From Bacteroidia bacterium (GTDB lineage Bacteria > Bacteroidota > Bacteroidia > Bacteroidales > Azobacteroidaceae): a stretch of 21,196 nt of DNA. Within the stretch, counting starts at the first letter, position 1; every line of letters starts with the position of its first letter. A model generated the notes under the pieces. The model saw only the letters and a program-made list of their open reading frames with translations, did no database searches and was not told the origin of the DNA. Location: contig BNTW01000049.1 in assembly GCA_025996895.1 (NCBI GenBank), positions 1-21,196 of the forward strand. The letters run 5' to 3'. Shown here piece after piece: positions 14,812 through 21,196 of the stretch. Position numbers and translations under genes: made by a program.

Positions 14812-14922
14812 TCATTCCGGCTTTACAGTTGAATATTGCAGAGAAAAGTTGGAAAATCAATGGTTGCGACCAAATGTCTTTGCTTTAAACGGAAATCTAT
14901 CCAAATCTTCCTGAATTGGAAG
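14812..14922 (+). pseudogene. Relic of a second hipS-hipT copy with internal deletion
   Basis: About 20 bases after hipT, 14829-14886 matches the hipS segment starting at 13729 (LNIAEKNWKINGRDRMSLL region) with about 6 mismatches in 58 bases. It then switches directly to hipT sequence: 14887-14922 matches 14121-14156 (TEIYPSLPELE region) with 3 mismatches in 36. ATTCCGG at 14815-14821 extends the hipS match upstream. About 330 bases between the two segments are deleted and no frame remains. Most differences are transitions. It is the decayed remnant of a tandem or related hip module. Confidence 0.8.
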
Positions 14923-14944
14923 TCCAAAAATTGTGTAAATGAAA

Positions 14945-14974
14945 ACTACAGACCGGAAAGTTTGTAGTTTTTTT
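14945..14974 (+). terminator. Terminator hairpin at the hip side (copy A)
   Basis: Stem ACTACAGAC / GTTTGTAGT (one G-U pair), loop CGGAAA, then a run of seven T on the plus strand. It should end transcripts coming from hipBST. Confidence 0.75.
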
Positions 14975-15195
14975 GTGCGCCGTGCATGGCAATTAACTTG
15001 GCATTCGCTTAAAGTCATTACTATTTGGTAAATAAGCTTTGTTCCAAAATATACATTGCACAGCCGGCTAAATATCCTGGTTAGCCCTTGTCGGATATTT
15101 AGCCGGCTGTGCAATGTATATTTTGGAACAAAGCTTATTTACCAAATAGTAATGACTTTAAGCGAATGCCAAGTTAATTGCCATGCACGGCGCAC

Positions 15196-15231
15196 AAAAA
15201 AACTACAAACTTTCCGGTTTGTAGTTTTTTT
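15196..15231. terminator. Symmetric terminator hairpin at the B/C junction
   Basis: A7, stem CTACAAAC / GTTTGTAG, loop TTTCCG, T7: a perfect bidirectional terminator 47 bases after the nhaD stop. The loop is reverse-oriented relative to the hairpin at 14945, marking it as the fold-back junction. Confidence 0.8.
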
Positions 15232-15277
15232 GTGCGCCGTGCATGGCAATTAACTTGGCATTCGCTTAAAGTCATTA

Positions 15278-16558
15278 CTATTTGGTAAATAAGCTTTGTT
15301 CCAAAATATACATTGCACAGCCGGCTAAATATCCGACAAGGGCTAACCAGGATATTTTTTTGAGATACCAGATAAAGTCGATTTTTTCCATTCCCATCAC
15401 GGCAACGCCCGCTGCTGAGCCGATAATCAAAATGCTGCCTCCTGTGCCGGCGGTATAAGCCAGAAATTCCCAAAAATAATGATCCATCGGGAAATCATAC
15501 ATGCCCATCGCACCGGCTACCAACGGCACATTATCGACAATGGACGAAAGAACTCCAATAATCGTTGTAATCAAATAATATTTGCCCGGCTCTGCCATCG
15601 GGATTTTGTCGAGCGAAGCGGAAAGTGCTGCTAATTGTCCGCAGGTTTGCAACGCATTTACTGCCATCAAAATACCCAAAAAGAACAGAATGCTCGGCGT
15701 ATCAATACGAGTTAATATATTATTGACGGAAAGGAAGTTGCTGTCTTTTTCGGGACGCCTTTTGTGCATAAATCCGGTAACAATCCAGAGTACGCCCAAT
15801 CCACCCAGCATGCCCAGATACGGCGGCAAATGCGTAATGGTTTTGAAAACCGGAACAAAAAGCAACGCTCCTACACCCAAAAAGAAAACGAAATTGCGTT
15901 CCCCATTGGAAATCGAGAAACGATGAGCGTTTTCCACCGCTTTTTCCGGCCGGCTCACGTTCCCTTTCAGCGTAAAAGAAAGTATTAAAATCGGAACGAT
16001 AATTGAGACTGTGCTCGCCAAAAACGTAGCTGCAATAATATGAACAGCACTTACTTTGCCCGCAATCCACAACATAATCGTGGTTACATCACCAATCGGC
16101 GACCAAGCACCGCCCGCGTTCGCCGCCAAAATAACAATTCCGGCAAAAAACCAGCGGTCGTTTTTATCCCCAATCAACTTGCGCAGAAGGGCAATCATCA
16201 CAATCGAAGTCGTCAGGTTGTCCAAAACGGCCGACATGAAAAAAGTGATTATGCTGATAATCCACAGAAGCGTTGTCTTCTTGGTGGTAGAAATCTTGTC
16301 GGTAATAATCCGAAAACCTTCATGCACATCGACCAACTCGACAATCGTCATCGCACCCATCAGGAAAAACAGAATTTCGGCAACTTCCCCCAGCTGTTCG
16401 ACCAGCGTGTCGTGTGCTTCCGGCAGATAAGTGATGCCCAACACCCACATCACCGTTCCGAGCAACAGAGCGGTCGCACTTTTATTAATATGTAACGGGT
16501 GCTCCAGCGCAATGCACGCATAGCCTATCACAAAGACGATTATCATTAAAACGAACAT
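15278..16558 (-). CDS. nhaD: Na+/H+ antiporter, NhaD type
   Basis: Inner-membrane antiporter of the NhaD/ArsB ion-transporter superfamily, exporting Na+ (or Li+) in exchange for H+. The 426-residue protein is almost wholly hydrophobic with about 11-12 transmembrane helices. Family motifs are LPEAHDTLVEQLGEVAEILFFLMGAMTIVELVD, the SAVLDNLTTSIV motif and the later SSIVDNVPLVAGAMGMY motif, with acidic residues in the helix breaks, and GGAWSPIGDVTT. The ATG at 16558 (MFVLMIIVFVIGYACIAL) is chosen because the open frame further upstream runs through the divergent mutS gene and is not hydrophobic. The last 19 codons and the terminator are part of the triplication downstream. Confidence 0.95.
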   Translation of the reverse strand: MFVLMIIVFVIGYACIALEHPLHINKSATALLLGTVMWVLGITYLPEAHDTLVEQLGEVAEILFFLMGAMTIVELVDVHEGFRIITDKISTTKKTTLLWIISIITFFMSAVLDNLTTSIVMIALLRKLIGDKNDRWFFAGIVILAANAGGAWSPIGDVTTIMLWIAGKVSAVHIIAATFLASTVSIIVPILILSFTLKGNVSRPEKAVENAHRFSISNGERNFVFFLGVGALLFVPVFKTITHLPPYLGMLGGLGVLWIVTGFMHKRRPEKDSNFLSVNNILTRIDTPSILFFLGILMAVNALQTCGQLAALSASLDKIPMAEPGKYYLITTIIGVLSSIVDNVPLVAGAMGMYDFPMDHYFWEFLAYTAGTGGSILIIGSAAGVAVMGMEKIDFIWYLKKISWLALVGYLAGCAMYILEQSLFTK

Positions 16559-16588
16559 AGATATAATTTTAGAAATTAAAAACGGCAA

Positions 16589-16596
16589 CAAAGATA
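16589..16596 (-). promoter_or_regulatory. nhaD -7 promoter box
   Basis: Minus-strand TATCTTTG fits TAnnTTTG. The start is expected near 16582 with a leader of about 24 bases. It supports the ATG at 16558 over earlier in-frame codons. Confidence 0.5.
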
Positions 16597-16608
16597 AGGA
16601 ATATTTAG

Positions 16609-16616
16609 TATATTTG
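16609..16616 (+). promoter_or_regulatory. mutS -7 promoter box
   Basis: Plus-strand TATATTTG fits TAnnTTTG, with an expected start near 16623, which favours the ATG at 16646 for mutS. Confidence 0.5.
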
Positions 16617-16645
16617 TCCTCAAATTGACAAATTCTGTTTATTTT

Positions 16646-19258
16646 ATGGCAAAAGATACCGGTGAAAGTCCCCTGATGAGGCAATATTACGACATCAAGG
16701 CCAAGCATCCTGATGCGATTTTGCTTTTCCGCGTAGGCGATTTTTATGAAACTTTTTCGACAGATGCAATCTTGGCGTCCGAAATATTGGGCATAACCCT
16801 CACTCGCCGTGCGAGCGGAACAAATCAATATACGGAATTGGCCGGATTTCCGCACCACGCTTTGGATACTTATTTACCGAAATTGGTGCGCGCCGGCAAA
16901 CGAGTGGCAATTTGCGACCAGCTCGAAGACCCGAAACTGACAAAAAAATTAGTCAAACGTGGGATTACCGAATTGGTAACGCCGGGGGTTTCGATTAGCG
17001 ATAATGTTTTAAATCATAAGGAAAATAATTTTTTGGCTGCTGTTCATTTCGGAAAGACATTTTGCGGAGTCGCCTTTTTTGATATTTCTACCGGAGAATT
17101 CTTAACAGCCGAAGGTACAACGAATTACATAGATAAACTCATCAATAATTTTTCGCCGAAGGAAATTTTGCTGGAACGAAGCAAGCGTAAAGTGTTTGAG
17201 GCAGCATTTGGTGCGAAACTTCCGACTTTTGAGATGGAAGATTGGGTTTTTACGGAGGACACGGCACGCGGGCGCCTGTTGAAACAGTTTCAGACAAAAA
17301 ACCTCAAAGGTTTTGGCGTGGAACATTTGGTCAACGGGATTATTTCGGCCGGAGCCATCCTGTATTATCTGGATATTACGCAACATACGCAGACCGGCCA
17401 TATCACCTCGTTGTCCCGAATCGAAGAAGACCGCTACGTGCGATTGGATAAATTTACTGTTCGCAGTCTGGAATTATTAAGCACCATGAACGAAGGCGGC
17501 AAATCGCTGCTGGACGTCTTGGACCGTACCGTAACATCCATGGGCGCCCGGATGTTGAAACGTTGGGTGGTTTTTCCTTTAAAAGAAGTCAAGCCGATTG
17601 AAGACCGCTTGAATGTGGTGGAATATTTCTTTAAATGTCCCGAAATGAAGGAAATGCTTGACCGGCAGTTGAATTTAATCGGCGATTTGGAACGCATTAT
17701 TTCTCGCGTGGCCGTCGGTCGTGTAAGTCCGCGCGAAGTGGCTCAACTGAAAGTTGCATTGAATGCACTTGCACCGGTCAAAGAGGCCTGTTTGGCAGCC
17801 GGCGAACCGAGTTTGAAACGTATCGGCGAGCAGTTAAATCTTTGTACACTTATCCGCGAACGGATTGAACGCGAATTAGTGGCCGACCCGCCTGTTTTGT
17901 TGAATAAAGGAAATGTGATTGCTAAAGGTGTTAACGCCGAACTCGACGAGTTGCGCCACATTGCTTATTCGGGAAAAGACTATTTGCTTCAAGTGCAGCA
18001 ACGGGAAAGTGTGGCAACCGGCATTCCTTCATTGAAAGTAAGTTACAACAATGTGTTCGGTTACTATATCGAAGTAACCAACGTACATAAAAATAAGGTA
18101 CCTTCGTCTTGGATTCGCAAACAAACGTTGGTTAATGCGGAACGCTACATCACCGAAGAACTGAAAATATACGAGGAAAAAATTCTCGGGGCGGAAGATA
18201 AAATCACCGTGTTGGAAGCGAAATTATTTAACGAATTGGTGCTGGAATTGATGGAATATATCGCGCCTGTTCAGACTAATGCCACGCTGATTGCGCAAAT
18301 CGATTGCCTGCTGTCGTTTGCCAAAGTCGCCGAACGCAACAAATACATTCGGCCGCAAATCGACGACAGCAACATCCTGGATATTAAAAACGGACGCCAT
18401 CCGGTCATCGAAATGCAATTGCCGGCCGGTGAAACCTATATCCCCAACGATGTGTATATAGACGATAAAACCCAGCAAATCATCATCATTACCGGTCCGA
18501 ACATGGCCGGTAAATCCGCGTTGTTACGTCAGACGGCGTTGATGACGTTGATGGCGCAAATCGGATCGTTTGTTCCGGCCGAAGCTGCACACATCGGATT
18601 GGTTGATAAAATTTTTACGCGGGTGGGCGCGAGCGACAATATTTCGCTGGGCGAATCCACTTTTATGGTGGAAATGAATGAAGCCGCCGATATTCTCAAC
18701 AACTTGTCCGACAGAAGTTTAATTCTTTTTGACGAGTTAGGGCGTGGAACTTCCACTTACGACGGTATTTCCATCGCTTGGGCGATTGTGGAGTATATTC
18801 ACGAACACCCGCGCGGACAGGCGAAAACGCTTTTTGCAACGCACTATCACGAATTGAACGAAATGGAAAAATCGTTTAAGCGCATCAAAAACTACAACGT
18901 TTCGGTGAAAGAAGTAGATAACAAAGTGATTTTTATGCGCAAGTTAGTGCCGGGCGGAAGCGAACACAGTTTCGGGATTCATGTGGCGAAGATGGCGGGA
19001 ATGCCGCAAAGCATTGTCAAAAGAAGCAACGAAATTCTGTCGCAATTGGAAACGGACAACCGGAAAAACGGCATTTCCAAGCCGATCGAAAAACTGTCGG
19101 CCACGCGCGAAGGCTATCAAATGAGCTTTTTCCAATTGGATGACCCGGTGCTTGAGCAAGTCAGGGACGAAATCAACAATCTGGATATTAATAACTTAAC
19201 TCCGATGGAGTCGCTGAACAAATTAAGTGACATCAAACGGATTTTGAAAGGGAAATGA
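16646..19258 (+). CDS. mutS: DNA mismatch repair protein MutS
   Basis: MutS recognises mismatches and small loops and recruits MutL. The 870-residue protein has the full MutS1 layout. The mismatch-binding domain has the GDFYETF motif (about 30-36, Phe and Glu contact the mismatch), followed by connector, core and clamp domains. The ATPase has Walker [14 protein letters not shown] (about 617), the [11 protein letters not shown] signature, Walker [17 protein letters not shown] (about 692) and the ATHYHEL switch. The C-terminus ends [17 protein letters not shown]. The ATG at 16646 is preferred to the in-frame TTG at 16625, which lies at the predicted transcription start. It overlaps the following glycosyltransferase start by 4 bases, so it leads a four-gene run. 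Confidence 0.98.
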   Translation: MAKDTGESPLMRQYYDIKAKHPDAILLFRVGDFYETFSTDAILASEILGITLTRRASGTNQYTELAGFPHHALDTYLPKLVRAGKRVAICDQLEDPKLTKKLVKRGITELVTPGVSISDNVLNHKENNFLAAVHFGKTFCGVAFFDISTGEFLTAEGTTNYIDKLINNFSPKEILLERSKRKVFEAAFGAKLPTFEMEDWVFTEDTARGRLLKQFQTKNLKGFGVEHLVNGIISAGAILYYLDITQHTQTGHITSLSRIEEDRYVRLDKFTVRSLELLSTMNEGGKSLLDVLDRTVTSMGARMLKRWVVFPLKEVKPIEDRLNVVEYFFKCPEMKEMLDRQLNLIGDLERIISRVAVGRVSPREVAQLKVALNALAPVKEACLAAGEPSLKRIGEQLNLCTLIRERIERELVADPPVLLNKGNVIAKGVNAELDELRHIAYSGKDYLLQVQQRESVATGIPSLKVSYNNVFGYYIEVTNVHKNKVPSSWIRKQTLVNAERYITEELKIYEEKILGAEDKITVLEAKLFNELVLELMEYIAPVQTNATLIAQIDCLLSFAKVAERNKYIRPQIDDSNILDIKNGRHPVIEMQLPAGETYIPNDVYIDDKTQQIIIITGPNMAGKSALLRQTALMTLMAQIGSFVPAEAAHIGLVDKIFTRVGASDNISLGESTFMVEMNEAADILNNLSDRSLILFDELGRGTSTYDGISIAWAIVEYIHEHPRGQAKTLFATHYHELNEMEKSFKRIKNYNVSVKEVDNKVIFMRKLVPGGSEHSFGIHVAKMAGMPQSIVKRSNEILSQLETDNRKNGISKPIEKLSATREGYQMSFFQLDDPVLEQVRDEINNLDINNLTPMESLNKLSDIKRILKGK

Positions 19259-20256
19259 AGATGATGTATTCGATTATTGTACCGGTGTATAATCGTCCCG
19301 ACGAGGTGGCGGAACTGTTGGAAAGCCTGACACAACAAGAAGGCGATGTCGCGTTTGAAATCCTGATTGTGGAAGACGCAGCCCAATCGCCCTGCGATAA
19401 AGTGGTTGAAACTTATAGCCATCGGCTGAATATCCGTTATTTCAATATTCCCGGCACCGACCGCAGTTACCGGCGCAACTACGGCATGCAGCAAGCGAAA
19501 GGCGATTATTTCATTTTCTTCGATTCGGATTGCATTATTCCGCCGGAATATTTTCAAAATCTCGACCGGCACTTGCAAACGAATTACAGCGATTGTTTCG
19601 GCGGCCCCGATGCTGCACACGAGTCGTTTTCGGACGTGCAAAAGGCGATTAATTATTCTATGACGTCGTTTTTTACGACCGGAGGTATTCGCGGCGGCAA
19701 AAGCCAAATGGAGAAATTCAAGCCACGCACGTTCAACATGGGATTTTCGCGCGAGGTTTTTGAGAAAGCCGGCGGATTTAAGGATATGTTCGGCGAAGAC
19801 ATTGACCTTTCGATTCGCATTGCCGAAGCCGGTTTTCGCACTTCGCTGTTTCGTGATGTGTTTGTGTATCACAAGCGGCGCGTGAGTTTTAAGAAATTCT
19901 TCCGGCAGGTACATAATTTCGGTGTTGCCCGTGTCAATTTGGGCATTTTACACAAAGGCTCGTTGAAGGCGGTACATACCTTTCCCGCGCTGTTTTTGTT
20001 GAGCGGAATAGTGGTTATTGCCTTAGCGATTTTCGTTTCGCCGTTGTGGTGGCTACTTCCTGCAGCTTATACATTATTGTTGTTTGTCGATGCGCTCATT
20101 CAAATCAAAGACGGCAAAACCGCCTTGCTCGCCGTCTGGGCGTCCTACATTCAAATCATCGCCTACGGCTGGGGATTTCTGAAATCATTTGTGCAGAAGA
20201 TTATTTTCCGGCAGGGGTTGGAGGATAGTGAAACGTTGAAAAAAATATATAATTGA
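19255..20256 (+). CDS. Family 2 glycosyltransferase with C-terminal membrane segments
   Basis: Transfers a sugar from a nucleotide donor, probably to a lipid-linked glycan at the inner membrane. The GT-A fold begins [20 protein letters not shown] and has the metal-binding DxD in FFDSDCIIP (about 86-94) and [10 protein letters not shown] near the acceptor site (ED motif, about 180). About 60-70 hydrophobic residues near the C-terminus ([16 protein letters not shown] to YGWGFL) form two or three membrane helices. The 333-residue length assumes ATG 19255, which overlaps the mutS stop as ATGA; ATGs at 19261 and 19264 are equally possible. The following cytidylyltransferase suggests a role in O-antigen or other surface polysaccharide. 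Acceptor and donor cannot be told. Confidence 0.9.
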   Translation: MKMMYSIIVPVYNRPDEVAELLESLTQQEGDVAFEILIVEDAAQSPCDKVVETYSHRLNIRYFNIPGTDRSYRRNYGMQQAKGDYFIFFDSDCIIPPEYFQNLDRHLQTNYSDCFGGPDAAHESFSDVQKAINYSMTSFFTTGGIRGGKSQMEKFKPRTFNMGFSREVFEKAGGFKDMFGEDIDLSIRIAEAGFRTSLFRDVFVYHKRRVSFKKFFRQVHNFGVARVNLGILHKGSLKAVHTFPALFLLSGIVVIALAIFVSPLWWLLPAAYTLLLFVDALIQIKDGKTALLAVWASYIQIIAYGWGFLKSFVQKIIFRQGLEDSETLKKIYN

Positions 20257-20269
20257 ATAACGAAATACA

Positions 20270-21052
20270 ATGAAAACAGTGATTTTATGCGGCGGTTACG
20301 GCACACGTATTCGTGATGTGGCTGAGAATATTCCCAAGCCGATGGTGCCGATTGGCGGTTATCCGATTTTGTGGCACATCATGAAATATTATTCTACGTT
20401 CGGATACGACGATTTTGTGCTGTGTCTGGGTTATAAGAGCGAAGTGATCAAGGATTTTTTCTTCAATTACGAAATCCATTCGAGCGATTTTACGCTGAAA
20501 TTGGGCGAGAAAGACAGCTTGGTGCGCCATAATTCGCACAGCGAGGAAGGTTGGACAATCACCATGGCAGAAACAGGGCTGAATGCGATGACCGGAGCGC
20601 GGTTGAAACGGATTGAAAACTACATCGGCAACGACGATTATTTTATGCTTACCTACGGCGATGGCGTGGGCAATGTGGATATTCGAAAATTAGTGGAATT
20701 TCATCAATCGCATGGAAAAATCGCCACGCTGACGGGCGTCTATCCTCCGGGACGTTTCGGCGAACTGGTTGTCGGCAACGACAATCATGTGCTGGGTTTC
20801 AACGAAAAACCGCAAGTGAGCGGCGGACGGATCAACGGCGGATTTTTCATTTTCAACCGGGCGGTTTTTTCGTATTTGAACGACGACGAAAATCTGGTGC
20901 TGGAACAGGAACCGATGAAAAAATTGGTGGAAGACGGTCAGCTGATGGTTTTTGAACATGACGGTTTTTGGCAGCCGATGGACACTTCCCGCGAATACAG
21001 TTTGTTGAATCAGTTATATAACGATAAAAAAGCACCATGGGTGAAATGGTAA
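20270..21052 (+). CDS. rfbF: Glucose-1-phosphate cytidylyltransferase
   Basis: Makes CDP-glucose from CTP and glucose 1-phosphate, the first step to CDP-3,6-dideoxyhexoses and related sugars. The 260 residues match the family. The nucleotide-binding N-terminus is VILCGGYGTRIRDVAENIPKP, followed by MVPIGGYPILWHIMKYY; then LCLGYKSEVIKDFF, YGDGVGNVDI, PPGRFGELVV, NEKPQVSGGRINGGFFIFN and FWQPMDTSREY, all typical of RfbF/DdhA. It starts 13 bases after the glycosyltransferase and its end overlaps the start of the CDP-glucose dehydratase gene. That adjacency confirms the cytidylyl rather than thymidylyl specificity. Confidence 0.95.
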   Translation: MKTVILCGGYGTRIRDVAENIPKPMVPIGGYPILWHIMKYYSTFGYDDFVLCLGYKSEVIKDFFFNYEIHSSDFTLKLGEKDSLVRHNSHSEEGWTITMAETGLNAMTGARLKRIENYIGNDDYFMLTYGDGVGNVDIRKLVEFHQSHGKIATLTGVYPPGRFGELVVGNDNHVLGFNEKPQVSGGRINGGFFIFNRAVFSYLNDDENLVLEQEPMKKLVEDGQLMVFEHDGFWQPMDTSREYSLLNQLYNDKKAPWVKW

Positions 21053-21196
21053 AAAATCCGTTGTTCGGCGGCGTATATGCCGGCAAAAAAGTTCTTATTA
21101 CCGGAAATACCGGTTTTAAGGGAAGTTGGCTAACGGTCTGGTTCTTGCAGCTGGATGCAAAAGTCTATGGCATTTCGCGCGATATTCCGACACAAC
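21037..21196 (+). CDS. rfbG: CDP-glucose 4,6-dehydratase, N-terminal part (cut by window edge)
   Basis: An open frame from ATG 21037 (or 21046) runs to the window end, about 53 codons. VYAGKKVLITGNTGFKGSWL holds the NAD-binding TGxTGFxG motif of the short-chain (SDR) dehydratases, and GFKGSWL followed by VWFLQLDAKVYGIS is characteristic of RfbG. It overlaps the rfbF stop by 16 bases (7 if the second ATG is used), indicating coupled translation. It converts CDP-glucose to CDP-4-keto-6-deoxyglucose. The catalytic YxxxK and the remaining pathway genes lie beyond the window. Confidence 0.9.
   Translation, partial: MGEMVKNPLFGGVYAGKKVLITGNTGFKGSWLTVWFLQLDAKVYGISRDIPTQ

Larger units (their letters stand above)
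14942..15357. repeat. Direct-inverted-direct triplication of the nhaD 3' end and terminator
   Basis: Copy A (14942-15077), inverted copy B (15070-15228) and copy C (15217-15357) contain the last 19 codons of nhaD and its 3' flank. A and C are direct repeats of 118 bases (14960-15077 and 15217-15334, offset 257). A and B form a fold-back with 136-base arms, one mismatch, and a 15-base spacer (15078-15092). B and C form a perfect fold-back with 141-base arms and a 6-base spacer (15211-15216). Only copy C is joined to the real gene. With the hip relic, the repeat fills the gene-free stretch 14792-15277. Confidence 0.95.

Noticed and set aside
14857..15473. Three small ORFs sharing an identical stretch of about 40 residues (at 14857-15114, 15056-15253 and 15174-15473)
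   Set aside because: The shared peptide is only the non-coding 3' flank and nhaD end read in a wrong frame in each copy of the triplication.
16625..16645. TTG start of mutS
   Set aside because: It lies at the predicted transcription start; ATG 16646 gives the usual [15 protein letters not shown] start.
16559..16858. 100-codon N-terminal extension of nhaD
   Set aside because: It runs antisense through the mutS 5' region, is not hydrophobic, and lies upstream of the predicted promoter; ATG 16558 gives the normal start.

Overview
The window comes from a member of the Bacteroidetes, most likely Bacteroidales. Three things point there: repeated TAnnTTTG-type -7 promoter boxes with almost no Shine-Dalgarno sequences, a very large secreted protein ending in a type IX secretion (Por) sorting domain, and the families present (fused CBM6/CotH protein, DUF3857-type transglutaminase relatives, split HipA toxin). 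No rRNA, tRNA or CRISPR array was seen.

Left edge (1-986): mobile-element debris. The 3' end of an IS630-like transposase abuts a serine-recombinase fragment that has lost both ends. Upstream of that fragment, in the same frame and separated only by a stop codon, is the zinc-finger N-terminus of an excisionase-like protein. Next (987-6470, all minus strand) is a housekeeping block: dnaK with its terminator and a palindrome-containing promoter region, then a tight pta - dehydrogenase-like - ackA operon for acetyl-CoA/acetate interconversion. The middle gene is a 3-hydroxyacyl-CoA dehydrogenase homologue with altered catalytic positions.

Middle (6601-11673): a 1138-residue secreted CotH-kinase protein followed by a PlsC-type acyltransferase, convergent with and slightly overlapping a membrane-anchored zinc metallopeptidase of the YpfJ type. 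Then 11749-13184 is a decayed locus that appears to combine remnants of two paralogous DUF3857/transglutaminase-like secreted proteins.

Accessory island (13190-15360): a three-gene HipBST-type toxin-antitoxin operon whose promoter carries three TACC-N6-GGTA operators spaced exactly 41 bp centre to centre. It is followed by a shrunken relic of a second hipS/hipT copy. Then comes a short direct-inverted-direct triplication of the nhaD 3' end and its terminator, with both junctions at hairpin-forming sequence. This is the most unusual structure in the window.

Right edge (15278-21196): nhaD (Na+/H+ antiporter, minus strand) is divergent from mutS. mutS is followed closely by a family 2 glycosyltransferase, a glucose-1-phosphate cytidylyltransferase and the start of a CDP-glucose 4,6-dehydratase, i.e. 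the entry to a CDP-deoxysugar/O-antigen pathway that continues beyond the window.
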